A stretch of 64,000 nucleotides of DNA from Pseudomonas fluorescens (GTDB lineage Bacteria > Pseudomonadota > Gammaproteobacteria > Pseudomonadales > Pseudomonadaceae): contig NZ_LR134318.1 of the NCBI RefSeq assembly GCF_900636825.1, positions 2,885,501-2,949,500 on the forward strand. The letters are read 5' to 3'. Shown here piece by piece: positions 37,997 through 47,135 of the stretch (its first letter is position 1; the number at the start of each line of letters is the position of its first letter). The notes beneath the pieces are model-generated. The model was not told the DNA's origin, ran no database searches, and worked only from the letters and a program-made list of their open reading frames with translations. The position numbers and the translations under genes were made by a program.

Positions 37997-39172
37997 ATGA
38001 AAAGCCTACCGCCCGTGCACCGCATCGCCCTGTTGTTCAACGGCAGCAAGATTTATGACCGTGGGATCATCAGCGGCATCGGCAATTACCTGAGCAGCAC
38101 CCGCGCTTCCTGGGACTTGTTTCTGGAAGAGGATTTTCTTTGTCGCTTGAAAGGCATCGAGCGCTGGCAGGGTGACGGGATCATTGCCGACTTCGACGAT
38201 CCGCTGATTGGCGAGGCGCTAGCCGACATTCATTTGCCGGTGGTGGCGGTGGGCGGCTCTTATGCAGATCAGAGCGCCTATCCGAAAGCGATTCCCTATG
38301 TCGCCACCGATAACCATGCGCTGATCACATTGGCGTACTCGCACTTGGTCGAGGCTGGGCTGCAGCGTTTTGCCTGCTTCAGCCTGCCGGAAGCGCAAGC
38401 CAATCGCTGGGCTCAGGAACGTGAAAAAGCCTTTCGCAAACTGATGCAACGCGATGGCCTGCACGCCGAAATCTATCGCGGCATGGGCACCAGCGCTCCG
38501 CTGTGGGACAGTGCGGTCGAGCAACTGATCGCCTGGCTGCAAAGCCTGCCCAAGCCCATTGGCATCATCGCTGTCAGCGACGCCCGCGCCCGGCAGTTGC
38601 TGCAAGCTTGCCTGACGGCCGGCATTGCCGTACCGGAGCAAGTGGCGCTGATTGGCATCGACAACGACCCGCTGACCCGCAGCCTGACCCGTGTCCCGCT
38701 GAGTTCGGTGATTCAGGGCACCGAAACCATGGGCCGTACCGCCGCGCAGTTGCTGCACCAGATGCTTCACGGCATGCCATCCAGTGGCACGCAGATTCTG
38801 ATCCCGCCTGATGCGGTCAACGTGCAGGTGTCGAGCCTGCACCAACCGTTGGGCAATCCCTACGTCATGCAAGCGCTGCTGTTTATCCGCCAATATGCCT
38901 GCCAGGGCATCAAGACTGCGCAAGTAGCGGCGTACGTCGGTGTTTCGCGCTCATCGCTGGAGGCGCATTTTCGCGCTGAGCGCGGTTGCAGCGTGCATGA
39001 CGAGATTTTGCGTTTCAAACTTGCGGCGGCCACCAGCGGATTGAAAAACACCGACTCCGCAATCGCCGACATCGCCCATGCGTGCGGCTTCAAATCCGCG
39101 CAGTATTTGCACACGGTGTTTCGCCGCGAGTTTGGTTGCACGCCGCGCGAGTATCAGCAGGGTGACCGCTGA
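37997..39172 (+). CDS. xylR: xylose operon activator XylR (LacI-like sensor plus AraC domain)
   Basis: 391 residues: an N-terminal periplasmic-binding-like sugar sensor (RIALLFNGSKIYDRGIISGI near 8) and a C-terminal AraC domain (VAAYVGVSRSSLEAHF and IADIAHACGFKSAQYLHTVF). Same layout and length as E. coli XylR (392). It activates xylAFGH when xylose binds. Its TGA ends at 39172 and the next base starts the stop codon of the converging MFS gene: zero spacing. Confidence 0.93.
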   Translation: MKSLPPVHRIALLFNGSKIYDRGIISGIGNYLSSTRASWDLFLEEDFLCRLKGIERWQGDGIIADFDDPLIGEALADIHLPVVAVGGSYADQSAYPKAIPYVATDNHALITLAYSHLVEAGLQRFACFSLPEAQANRWAQEREKAFRKLMQRDGLHAEIYRGMGTSAPLWDSAVEQLIAWLQSLPKPIGIIAVSDARARQLLQACLTAGIAVPEQVALIGIDNDPLTRSLTRVPLSSVIQGTETMGRTAAQLLHQMLHGMPSSGTQILIPPDAVNVQVSSLHQPLGNPYVMQALLFIRQYACQGIKTAQVAAYVGVSRSSLEAHFRAERGCSVHDEILRFKLAAATSGLKNTDSAIADIAHACGFKSAQYLHTVFRREFGCTPREYQQGDR

Positions 39173-40339
39173 TCACGCGACCGCAGCGGCGCTGGTTCTG
39201 GCGCGCCAGGCGAACCCCAACACCATCAGCAGCCCCAGGCCCGCCATCGCCGCGCCGGCCAGGGATATCGCCGGATAACCCAGCCCGGCGTTGATCACCG
39301 CGCCGCCCAGCGCCGCACCGATTGCGTTGCCGAAATTGAACGCGCCAATGTTCACCGCCGAGGCCAGGTTGGGTGCGTCCTTGGCCGCTTCCATCACGCG
39401 CATCTGCAGCGGCGGCACCAAGGCGAAGCTGGCGATGCCCCAGATCAGAATGGCGACAGCGGCGGGCAGCGGCCAGCGCATCAGCACGGTGAACGCCAGC
39501 AAGATCACAATCAATACGCTCAGCGACACGATCAGGGTGCGATCGATCGAGCGATCAGCCGCTTTTCCGCCCCACATGTTGCCCAGCGTCAATCCGACAC
39601 CGAACAGCACCAGCATGGCGGTGATATACGCGGTGGACGCGTGGGTTTCGCTGCTGAGAATTGGCGCAATGTAGGTGAAGACGGTGAACATCGCACTCGA
39701 ACCAACAACCGTCAGAGCCAGCGCTGCCAGCACCGGACCGCGGCCGAGTACGCGGATTTCGGCCAGCGCACCGGCGCTTGGCGGCGCCTTCAGGTCGGGC
39801 AGGGCGAACCACAATGCCGCCATGGTCGCTGCGCCGAGCCCGGTGATGCCCCAAAACGCGGTGCGCCAACCGAACATTTCGCCAAACCAGGCGGCCAGTG
39901 GCACGCCGCCAATGGTCGCAAGGGTCAGGCCCATGAACATCGCTGCCACCGCGCCGGCGCGTTTTTCCGGCGCGACTAGACTGGCGGCGACGATGGAGCC
40001 GACGCCAAAGAATGCTCCGTGGTTAAGCGAGGTGACCACGCGGGCGATCATCAGGCTGTAGTAATCGGTGGCCAGAGCGGACATCAGATTACCCATGGTG
40101 AAGATCGCCATCAGGCCGATCAACAGATAGCGCCGGGGAATCTTGCCGGTGGTCAGAGTCATCAGCGGCGCGCCGAGCAAGACGCCAATGGCGTAAGCAC
40201 TGACCAGGAGACCGGCAGCGGGAATGGAAACGCCGAGATCCGCAGCGATGCCCGGCAACATGCCCATGGGCGCGAACTCGGTGACGCCGATGCCAAAGGC
40301 ACCGACGGCAAGTGCAACGAGAGGTGGGTTGATACGCAT
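39173..40339 (-). CDS. MFS transporter, AraJ/sugar-efflux-like
   Basis: 388 residues from ATG 40339 (MRINPPLVALAVGAFGIGVTE), which has AGGAG upstream; the frame continues far past this into the LysR gene but only as a shadow. Twelve helices; GVTEFAPMGMLPGIAADLGVS and GAPLMTLTTGKIPRRYLL are typical of the AraJ/YdhP group of arabinose- or drug-efflux proteins. Divergent from a LysR gene 94 bases away, its likely regulator. Confidence 0.82.
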   Translation of the reverse strand: MRINPPLVALAVGAFGIGVTEFAPMGMLPGIAADLGVSIPAAGLLVSAYAIGVLLGAPLMTLTTGKIPRRYLLIGLMAIFTMGNLMSALATDYYSLMIARVVTSLNHGAFFGVGSIVAASLVAPEKRAGAVAAMFMGLTLATIGGVPLAAWFGEMFGWRTAFWGITGLGAATMAALWFALPDLKAPPSAGALAEIRVLGRGPVLAALALTVVGSSAMFTVFTYIAPILSSETHASTAYITAMLVLFGVGLTLGNMWGGKAADRSIDRTLIVSLSVLIVILLAFTVLMRWPLPAAVAILIWGIASFALVPPLQMRVMEAAKDAPNLASAVNIGAFNFGNAIGAALGGAVINAGLGYPAISLAGAAMAGLGLLMVLGFAWRARTSAAAVA

Positions 40340-40433
40340 GGAAGTCTCCTTATCTGTGCCGCCAATGCTACGATTCATCGTTTTAGGGCGGTAGATAGCG
40401 ATTTTGGCAATCACCTTTGCGCAAGAGGCACGA

Positions 40434-41327
40434 ATGGACTTCAACGGTAGGTCAGGTGAAATGAGCGTGTTCGTCACCGTGGCGCGGGAGGGCAGCCTTT
40501 CGGCGGCTGCGCGCGCGTTGGGGCTGACGCCCTCGGCGGTGAGCCGGATCATCGCGCGCGCCGAACAGCGGCTCGGGACGCGCCTGTTGTTGCGCACCAC
40601 GCGAGCCATCACTTTTACCGCCGAAGGCGAGGCGTTCCTGCGCGGTGCCCGGCGGATTCTCGCCGACATGGATGAGGTCGAAGAAGCCATCGCCGACCAA
40701 GGCGTGCCCAAGGGCCGCTTGCGCATCAGCGCCGCGCTTGGCCATGGCCGGATGGCCATCGTGCCGTTGGTCACAGCTTTCACCGCACGCTATCCGAATA
40801 TCGTCGTCGACCTCACGCTCGGCGATGAAGTGGTCGACATTCTCGCGGGCCAGGCGGACGTCGCCGTGCGTTTCGGCCATCTTCCCGACAGTCCGCTGAC
40901 CGCGCGCCGTATCGGCGCTACGGGGCAGATGGTGGTCGCATCGCCCGATTATCTGCAGCGACACGGCATTCCGCAGCAACCGGAAGACCTGTTGAAACAC
41001 AACTGCCTGCGCTTCAACTTCCGCCGCGCCGAATCCGACTGGCCGTTTATCCGCGACGGCAAAGCGTTTGCCCTGAAGGTCAACGGCAATATCGAATGCA
41101 GCAGTGGTGAAGCGCTGGCGCAATTCGCGCGGGTCGGCGCCGGCATTGCGCGCATTGGCGAATTCACCGTCAGGGAGGACTTGCAACGTGGCGATCTGGT
41201 AGCGCTGTTGGAGCCCTGGAACCCCGGCGACGAGGAACCGATTCACGCGGTATTCGTTGGCGGGGCGACCATGCCGGTGCGGGTGCGGCTGTTCGTGGAC
41301 TTTTTGCTTGAACATCACCGGATTTAG
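40434..41327 (+). CDS. LysR-family regulator
   Basis: 297 residues; start ATG 40434 (MDFNGRSGEMSVFVTVAREG) with AGAGG. Winged helix-turn-helix SLSAAARALGLTPSAVSRII at about 21-40, then an effector-binding domain with GQADVAVRFGHLPDSPLTAR. Stands divergent to the efflux transporter gene, the usual arrangement of a regulator and its target. Confidence 0.85.
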   Translation: MDFNGRSGEMSVFVTVAREGSLSAAARALGLTPSAVSRIIARAEQRLGTRLLLRTTRAITFTAEGEAFLRGARRILADMDEVEEAIADQGVPKGRLRISAALGHGRMAIVPLVTAFTARYPNIVVDLTLGDEVVDILAGQADVAVRFGHLPDSPLTARRIGATGQMVVASPDYLQRHGIPQQPEDLLKHNCLRFNFRRAESDWPFIRDGKAFALKVNGNIECSSGEALAQFARVGAGIARIGEFTVREDLQRGDLVALLEPWNPGDEEPIHAVFVGGATMPVRVRLFVDFLLEHHRI

Positions 41328-41337
41328 GAAACGGGGC

Positions 41338-42144
41338 TTATGTCACACCGGGTACATCCATGTTGATCTTGCGCCAGAACGCTTCGGAAAAGCTGTAAAC
41401 CGAGAAGGCGATCAGGCCTAGCGCCATCACCATCAGAATCAGCCAGCCGGCGGGCAGATTCTGGAGTGCGTCGAGAGCTTCTTTCATGCCCGGTGGGTCC
41501 ATGGCTTGATAAGCGGAACCGCTGACACTCAGCAGCAAAGCGATCTCGATGAACACCACGCCACGGGCGATCAAGCCGAACTGCGATACCGGGCGGACGT
41601 AACGCATGACCTCATCGTCGGCCTCGAAATATTTCTCGAAGGACGCCTTCCAGCCCTTGATGATGTGAGCAATCCCGACACCCAGCGGAACGAGGGCGAT
41701 CAGGTACACCAGCAGGTTCGAGTGTTGCCAGGACAGAAGATCCGCGAGCCAGTCCTTGGTTTGCCCGCCGGAATCGCCCGAGCTCTTGATGCCGCTCACG
41801 AGCAGGCCCAACGCAAACAGCGCCAGCGCGCCGTTGACCAGCCCACCGGCAAACAAACCCGCGCGGATAACCAGGCCTTTGAAGTTGTTACCGTGATGAT
41901 CGACATCGCGCGTGGCTTGCAGAACGCGCCAGGCCGCAAAGGCGAGCAGGCCCGCGACCACCAATCCCACCAGAAAATAGCCGAAGGGCTGGCTCAGCAG
42001 CGCTTCGAGGCTCTTGTGGCTGTCTTTCGGTTTGGTCGAATCGTGCGCCGCCAACAAGGCGAAAATCCCGATGATCAGATAAAGCATCCCGCGTGCGGCG
42101 TATCCTCCGCGCGCGAGTATGACGAGACTGTGATGCGTGGACAT
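41338..42144 (-). CDS. DUF1206 membrane protein
   Basis: 268 residues arranged as three DUF1206 repeats of two helices each, with ARGGYAARGMLYLIIGIFAL, LVIRAGLFAGGLVNGALALF and FGLIARGVVFIEIALLL starting them. Function unknown. ATG 42144 has a weak GGA signal. Converges on the LysR gene (10 bases between stops). Confidence 0.85.
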   Translation of the reverse strand: MSTHHSLVILARGGYAARGMLYLIIGIFALLAAHDSTKPKDSHKSLEALLSQPFGYFLVGLVVAGLLAFAAWRVLQATRDVDHHGNNFKGLVIRAGLFAGGLVNGALALFALGLLVSGIKSSGDSGGQTKDWLADLLSWQHSNLLVYLIALVPLGVGIAHIIKGWKASFEKYFEADDEVMRYVRPVSQFGLIARGVVFIEIALLLSVSGSAYQAMDPPGMKEALDALQNLPAGWLILMVMALGLIAFSVYSFSEAFWRKINMDVPGVT

Positions 42145-42269
42145 TGGTTGAATTCCGAGAGGGGGTAAAGAGCAGACCTTTCGCGATTGCGAATGTTCTA
42201 ACGCGATACACCACCTGGCCGGCCGACGCCGACTTGCAACCGCACTTTGAACATTGATCGCAAGACGGT

Positions 42270-42683
42270 TTAACTCGCTGGCACCGCGAATACCGCACTG
42301 GCGCGGGCGACCATTCGCTCGCCGACATGCAGACTGACGGCGGCGAAAGCCAACTGACGGCCCTTTTTGGAATGCTCCAGACGCACTTCGAGCCACTCGC
42401 TGATCTGTACGGCGCCGAGATAATCCAGGGTCATGCTCGCCGTGATCAACGGCTGTGGCGGATCGCTGGCGAAGGCCATGGCGTAACCCATGCCGACATC
42501 GGCCAGGGTCGCCAACACACCGCCATGCAACGTGCCGCGGCCATTGGCATGGCGTGCGTCGGTCAATAAGCCCAGCTCCAATTGCAACCCATGGCCCCGT
42601 GCGTAGATCGGGCCGAGTAAATCCAGTAACGGGCTGCTGCGGGAAAACGGGGTGAAGCCTTCGGGAATGGCTTTGGTGTTCAT
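42270..42683 (-). CDS. PaaI-family hotdog thioesterase
   Basis: 137 residues of the hotdog fold. HANGRGTLHGGVLATLADVG (about 45-64) carries the HGG...D/E motif of PaaI-type acyl-CoA thioesterases; VRLEHSKKGRQLAFAAVSL is the conserved strand region. Hydrolyses an acyl- or aryl-CoA; substrate not inferable. Start ATG 42683 (RBS CAGGAG). Confidence 0.87.
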   Translation of the reverse strand: MNTKAIPEGFTPFSRSSPLLDLLGPIYARGHGLQLELGLLTDARHANGRGTLHGGVLATLADVGMGYAMAFASDPPQPLITASMTLDYLGAVQISEWLEVRLEHSKKGRQLAFAAVSLHVGERMVARASAVFAVPAS

Positions 42684-42860
42684 GGATTGCTCCTGGTGCG
42701 GAAGACAAACATGGGCAATTCGCTGGATCAATCAGAGGTCTATACGCAATGGCGGAAGAGGGCGCGCACTATACGAACGCGGAATCTGCGGCGATAAGCC
42801 GTGGGATGCGTGGCACTGACAAACAGTGCTGATCAGCGCTGCATGAAATCGCGCGTGTGA

Positions 42861-43835
42861 TCAATGCGACGACACAAACGGCGAAGGGGTCGTCGGTGCT
42901 GGCAGCGCATAAGCGCGTTTCATCCGCGCCACTTCCGCTAATGGAGTTCGGCCGAAAAGGCGTTTGAAATCGCGGCTGAATTGCGAAGCGCTCTCATAGC
43001 CCACCAGAAAGGCCGATTTGGCGGCGGTCAGGTCGTTGCGCAGCATCAGCAATCGCGCCTGGTGCAACCGTGTCGACTTCAGGTACTGCATCGACGAGGA
43101 ATCGGTGACTTTGCGAAAGTGCAGATGGAAATTCGGCACGCTCATCTGCGCTTCCTCGGCCAGGGTTTCTACGTCGAGATGCTCGTGATAACAGCTGTGG
43201 ATTTTGTGGATGGCGCGGGTGACCTTGCCGAACTGACCTTGCTGGGCGATGGCGGCCCGAAGCGTGCCGCCCTGTTCGCCGGTGAGAATGCGGTAATACA
43301 GTTCGCGCAACATGGCCGGGCCAAGGATGTGCGCGTCGGCGGCGTTGTTCATCACTTCCAGAAAGCGCAGCGTTGACTGGCGCAGCGGCTCGTCGAGGGG
43401 CGAGGCATACATGCCCATCGGCTGAGCTGCAGGGAAATCCCACACTTCATCCACTTGCTGAATCAGCTCGCCGGCCAGGGCGAAATCCAGACGCAGATAG
43501 ACCGCCAGCATGGGCTCGGCTACGCTGGCGTCGGTCTCCATCGTGAAGGGCACCGGCACCGAGACCACCAGATAATGCTGGGCGTCGTAGACGTAGACTT
43601 CATCTCCTAAATAGCCACGTTTCTGGCCCTGGCACAGGATGACAATGCCCGGTTCATACAACACCGGCGTGCGCGTCAGTGGGCGGTCGGAACGCAGGAA
43701 ACGCGCATCGTCCAGCGGGCTGAGGTTGTAGCCTTCCAGCGGCGCCAGTTCGGCCATCAACCGGACCATGCGTGCCGTGGTTGGGTCTTCAGGTTTGCCC
43801 ATCGATTGAACGGTCTCCGCTTTGGTCTCAGCCAT
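42861..43835 (-). CDS. AraC-family regulator with AraC_N domain
   Basis: 324 residues from ATG 43835 (MAETKAETVQSMGKP), overlapping the upstream SDR stop by eight bases; MGKPEDPT at 43802 is a possible later start. The N-terminal domain (YEPGIVILCQGQKRGYLGDE) and the C-terminal AraC helix-turn-helices (VETLAEEAQMSVPNFHLHF; FLVGYESASQFSRDFKRLFG) are clear. Same strand and likely same transcript as the SDR gene before it, so it may be an autoregulated partner. Confidence 0.83.
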   Translation of the reverse strand: MAETKAETVQSMGKPEDPTTARMVRLMAELAPLEGYNLSPLDDARFLRSDRPLTRTPVLYEPGIVILCQGQKRGYLGDEVYVYDAQHYLVVSVPVPFTMETDASVAEPMLAVYLRLDFALAGELIQQVDEVWDFPAAQPMGMYASPLDEPLRQSTLRFLEVMNNAADAHILGPAMLRELYYRILTGEQGGTLRAAIAQQGQFGKVTRAIHKIHSCYHEHLDVETLAEEAQMSVPNFHLHFRKVTDSSSMQYLKSTRLHQARLLMLRNDLTAAKSAFLVGYESASQFSRDFKRLFGRTPLAEVARMKRAYALPAPTTPSPFVSSH

Positions 43836-44661
43836 CCGTCGAGCGGCTGAGCGCTTCCCATTGTTCAATACTCTCTGCCGTCTGTCGCAGCTTGTCACGC
43901 ACCAACGCCAGGGCATCGCTGCCCAGCAACAGATGAGCGGGCGGATTTGGGTTGGCGATAATCGTCAGCATGGCGCGTGCGGCTTTCTGCGGATCGCCCA
44001 GTTGTTGGCCGCTTTTTTCCTTGCGGGCGTTGCGCACTGGATCGAAGCTGGCGTCGTAATCGCTGATGCTGCGCGGCGTCCGCTGCATCGATCGGCCCGC
44101 CCAGTCGGTGCGAAACGAGCCTGGCGCCACCGCTGTGACAACAATATTGAAGGGCGCGAGCTCCTTGCTCAAAGTGTCCGAGATCCCCTCCAGCGCAAAT
44201 TTGCTGCCGCAGTAATAAGCGATCCCCGGCATGGTGATATGGCCACCCATGGAGGTGATATTGAGAATATGCCCGGCGCGCCGTTGGCGGAAATACGGGA
44301 CGAACGCCTTGGTCACAGCGACTGCGCCGAAGACATTGACGTCGAACTGGCGGCGCATTTCCTCCAGCGCTGACTCTTCAAAAATTCCTTCGTGACCATA
44401 ACCGGCGTTGTTGACCAGGACGTCCACCGGGCCGTGACGATCCTCAACAGCGCTAACCACGGCGTCGATAGCATCAAAATCGGTAACATCCAGCACCACG
44501 CCGTGGGCGCGCTCTGCGGACAAGGCTTCGAAGGCTGCCAACGCAGATTCGCTGCGCACGGTGCCGATGACTTTATGACCCTGTGCGAGCGCTTCCTTGG
44601 CCAACGCCTGGCCGAAACCGCTGCTGACACCGGTGATAAAGAAGGTTTTTGCTGTACTCAT
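43828..44661 (-). CDS. short-chain dehydrogenase/reductase
   Basis: 277 residues, classical SDR: TGVSSGFG (cofactor), NNAGYG (structure), catalytic S in ITSMGGH and YYCGSK (Tyr-x-x-x-Lys). Uses NAD(P); substrate unknown. Start ATG 44661 (MSTAKTFFITGVSS); an ATG nine bases earlier is possible. The following AraC gene overlaps its stop. Confidence 0.85.
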   Translation of the reverse strand: MSTAKTFFITGVSSGFGQALAKEALAQGHKVIGTVRSESALAAFEALSAERAHGVVLDVTDFDAIDAVVSAVEDRHGPVDVLVNNAGYGHEGIFEESALEEMRRQFDVNVFGAVAVTKAFVPYFRQRRAGHILNITSMGGHITMPGIAYYCGSKFALEGISDTLSKELAPFNIVVTAVAPGSFRTDWAGRSMQRTPRSISDYDASFDPVRNARKEKSGQQLGDPQKAARAMLTIIANPNPPAHLLLGSDALALVRDKLRQTAESIEQWEALSRSTDG

Positions 44662-44870
44662 GGCGTGCATTCCCGAAAAGATTGGAAGCGCCATGCTAGG
44701 GCAGGGAGTGGGGCGGGACTATGCCGGATCGGATCTGAGTCTTGCCTGATTCTATCAATGTGCTGGGTCGAGGTTCGCCAGCGAACTCGCCGATGACAGC
44801 CTGGCGCAATTGAAGATACGCACCGATTCGAAGCACAATCCGGATGATGCCGAGTGATCGCGTTGTAAAA

Positions 44871-44899
44871 CAAAAGGCGCCGATGAGGGCGCCTTTTGT
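44871..44899. terminator. bidirectional terminator, GST gene
   Basis: CAAAAGGCGCC and GGCGCCTTTTG form an 11-pair stem around GATGAG(ish), with A- and T-rich flanks on both sides. It lies 12 bases past the GST stop (minus strand). Confidence 0.88.
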
Positions 44900-44911
44900 G
44901 TGTTCTCGCTT

Positions 44912-45598
44912 TTATGGTTCGCCGCGTTCCACCATCGCCCGCCATTGCTGCACGCTCGCACGCTCCTGCATGCGCATGTGCCATTCGCGCAATGCCGTGC
45001 ATTCTTCAGGCACCTGCAAGTCAACCAGCGCCGAGAAAATCATCCCGCCCAACACAGCGATATCCGCCATGGAAAAGTGCTCGCCGGCCACGAACGGTTG
45101 ATGACGCAGCACGTTGTCGAAATAACGCATGCCCCGAACGGCCTTGTCGCGCATGCGCATGCCCCATTCGGCGTTCTGATACAGCTCGACTTCAGGGCCA
45201 AGCCCCGGGGTTGCGTGGTGGAAATACACGCTGACCGCGTCGAGAAACTCGATTTCTGCACGCTTGTTCATCATGTGGATCTGACCTTGCTCCAGCGGCG
45301 TCCGGCCGGTGAGGGTGGGCTGACCGTCAAGTGTGTCCAGGTATTGGGTGATGGCGGTGCATTCGGAAAGTCGCGTGCCATCCGGCAACTCCAGCACCGG
45401 CAGTGTTCCGGAATAATTGATGCTCAAGAACTCCGGCTTCTTGTGTTCGCCTTTCCACAGATTCACCGAGACGAACTCGGTGCGCGACAACAGCGATTTT
45501 TCGGCAAGGGCAATGCGCACGCGGGCGGGGTAGGGGCCGTTGTACCAGTCATAGATTTTCAGGTTGGAAGGGGCGTTTGCGGTCGTGGTAGCGGTCAT
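44912..45598 (-). CDS. glutathione S-transferase family protein
   Basis: 228 residues: thioredoxin-like N-domain (YDWYNGPYPARVRIALAEKS, about 16-35, with the GTLPVLELPDGTRLSECTAI glutathione-binding segment) and helical C-domain (HFSMADIAVLGGMIF). Detoxification or isomerase type; substrate unknown. Divergent from a TetR gene with a palindromic operator between them, so probably induced by an electrophile. Confidence 0.87.
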   Translation of the reverse strand: MTATTTANAPSNLKIYDWYNGPYPARVRIALAEKSLLSRTEFVSVNLWKGEHKKPEFLSINYSGTLPVLELPDGTRLSECTAITQYLDTLDGQPTLTGRTPLEQGQIHMMNKRAEIEFLDAVSVYFHHATPGLGPEVELYQNAEWGMRMRDKAVRGMRYFDNVLRHQPFVAGEHFSMADIAVLGGMIFSALVDLQVPEECTALREWHMRMQERASVQQWRAMVERGEP

Positions 45599-45611
45599 GG
45601 AATGTCAGCTG

Positions 45612-45627
45612 CCTGTCAAATGGTAGG
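45612..45627. promoter_or_regulatory. possible second, degenerate TetR operator
   Basis: CCTGTCAAATGGTAGG, 54 bases from the perfect palindrome at 45666, shares the outer CCTG/AGG and CAA cores with it but pairs imperfectly. Placed just before the GST start. Confidence 0.35.
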
Positions 45628-45665
45628 TAGAGATTGCGGCCGTACTTACGGCTTGTCAATCCCCT

Positions 45666-45683
45666 ACCTGCCAATTGGCAGGT
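45666..45683. promoter_or_regulatory. perfect 18-base palindrome, TetR operator
   Basis: ACCTGCCAATTGGCAGGT is a perfect palindrome midway between the GST start (45598) and the TetR start (45739). This form and placement are those of a TetR-family repressor site controlling both genes. Confidence 0.75.
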
Positions 45684-45738
45684 TGGCCGTTCGCGGGTAC
45701 ACTCCCTTCATTGGTCAACGTCCATCGAGAACACGGTT

Positions 45739-46314
45739 ATGAGCAAAAACGCCCGGGAAGCGATTCTGGAGGCTGCTAAAACGGCGGCACAGACCCACGG
45801 TTACAACGGCATTAACTTCCGCAGCATCGGTGAAGTGGTGGGCATCAAGAACGCCAGCATTTACTACCATTTCCCGAGCAAGGCCGAGCTGGGCGCTGCG
45901 GTTGCCGAACGCTATTGGCAAGACGCAGCCAAGATTCTGGATAACATTCGAGCAGCCAATCCCGAGCCAAAGCGCTGCCTGGAGTTGTACCCGTCGATCT
46001 TCCGCTCCTCGCTGGAGAACTGTAATCGGCTGTGCCTCGTGAGCTTTATGGCGGCGGAATACGAAGATCTGCCAGACGCTGTCAAAGACCAGGTCAAGAC
46101 TTTTGCGCAGATCAACATCGACTGGCTCACGCAGGTGCTGATCATGGCCGGCTCGGCGAGCGAAGAGCATTGCAAATCTCGGGCTCGCGCGATTTACGCG
46201 GCTGTCGCCGGCGCGCAGTTAGTTGCCCGCAGCCGCGGCGATATCGCGCTATTTGATGAGTTGATTGGCAGTTATCAGAGTGCAGGGCTAATTTCTGCGG
46301 ACTTTCCAAAGTAA
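45739..46314 (+). CDS. TetR-family repressor
   Basis: 191 residues; ATG 45739 (MSKNAREAILEAAKTAAQTHG). The N-terminal helix-turn-helix GYNGINFRSIGEVVGIKNASIYYHFPSKAELG is the classical TetR motif (in pieces at about 21-52); the C-terminal ligand domain is of the YxaF-like group. Likely represses the divergent GST gene and itself through the palindrome at 45666. Confidence 0.87.
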   Translation: MSKNAREAILEAAKTAAQTHGYNGINFRSIGEVVGIKNASIYYHFPSKAELGAAVAERYWQDAAKILDNIRAANPEPKRCLELYPSIFRSSLENCNRLCLVSFMAAEYEDLPDAVKDQVKTFAQINIDWLTQVLIMAGSASEEHCKSRARAIYAAVAGAQLVARSRGDIALFDELIGSYQSAGLISADFPK

Positions 46315-46338
46315 TTCGTTTCGCTGTGGAGAATCGTC

Positions 46339-46773
46339 TTGGTCAGCAAAATCATCAGCGCACGCGACTTGGGGATCGACCTTGCAGGCGCCAGCGAAGC
46401 GGGCCTGTTCAAATGGCTGGTAGCGAGTTTTCTGATGGGTAAAAGAATCCAGGGTGCGATCGCCGCCGAGGCGTACCGAGTCATCGTCGAACAGCATGAG
46501 AAAGATACCGTACAGAAGCTCGCGCAATGCACCCATCGTCAATTGGTCTCGATGCTGGGAAAGGCTCGATACGTGCGTTACGACGAGAGCACTGCGGCGC
46601 GATTGCTCGCGCTGGCCAACAAACTCAACATTGATTACGGGGGCGAGGTGAGCAAGCTTGTTGCTGCGAGCGCTGATCGCCGAGCGCTGGAAAAACGCTT
46701 GTCGGAATTCGAAGGAATCGGGCCGAAGACCATTGAGATCTTCATGCGCGAAGCCGCCGCAGTGCTGTTTTAA
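46339..46773 (+). CDS. small helix-hairpin-helix protein (DNA glycosylase-like)
   Basis: 144 residues. Near the C-terminus, FEGIGPKTIEIFMREAA matches the helix-hairpin-helix of endonuclease III/MutY-type glycosylases (LPGVGxKTA pattern). The catalytic Asp and Fe-S part that normally follow are absent, because the protein ends there. Start TTG 46339 with GGAG seven bases upstream. It could be a stripped-down DNA-binding protein or a decayed glycosylase. It lies 24 bases after the TetR gene on the same strand. Confidence 0.68.
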   Translation: MVSKIISARDLGIDLAGASEAGLFKWLVASFLMGKRIQGAIAAEAYRVIVEQHEKDTVQKLAQCTHRQLVSMLGKARYVRYDESTAARLLALANKLNIDYGGEVSKLVAASADRRALEKRLSEFEGIGPKTIEIFMREAAAVLF

Positions 46774-46844
46774 ACTCTGCGGATTTCCGAGAGTCAACCC
46801 AACAGTACTTTAGCTTCTGGGGTCAGCGAGTAATGGGAGGCGTC

Positions 46845-47087
46845 GTGAGTGAAAAGAGCCAAGCGCAAATCGCCGCAATCTTCGATCAACTGCTGGCTTT
46901 GCGCGAGAGTGTGAACGAGCTGCAGGAAACCGAAAGGCGGGGAGTGGACGCACTTCGAGGTCACCAGACAATGGACGTGGCCGGGGCTTTCAATCTGGTT
47001 TTCGAGAAGCTGCAAGACAACATCGCAAGTATGGAAGAGGCGCTGGCTACGATTGCCGAAGCCACAGGCGACATTCCCAAACTTTAG
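46845..47087 (+). CDS. small helical protein of unknown function
   Basis: 80 residues from GTG 46845 (MSEKSQAQIAAIFDQLLAL), preceded by GGGAGG with five-base spacing; an ATG at 46833 would put that signal inside the coding region. The sequence is almost entirely helical, with heptad-like leucines (IFDQLLALRESVNELQE and FEKLQDNIASMEEALATIAE), so a coiled coil is likely. No family recognised. Follows the helix-hairpin-helix gene by about 70 bases. Confidence 0.55.
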   Translation: MSEKSQAQIAAIFDQLLALRESVNELQETERRGVDALRGHQTMDVAGAFNLVFEKLQDNIASMEEALATIAEATGDIPKL

Positions 47088-47135
47088 CGGCTAAAACTCC
47101 TGTTACCGGGGCGCGAATATTGCGCCCGGTAGTTC

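Noticed and set aside
39173..40783. 536-codon version of the AraJ-like transporter
   Set aside because: The first 148 codons run antisense to the LysR gene; ATG 40339 with AGGAG is the real start.
41338..42708. 456-codon frame extending the DUF1206 gene upstream
   Set aside because: The N-terminal 190 codons overlap the thioesterase gene in another frame and do not resemble protein; ATG 42144 is the sensible start.
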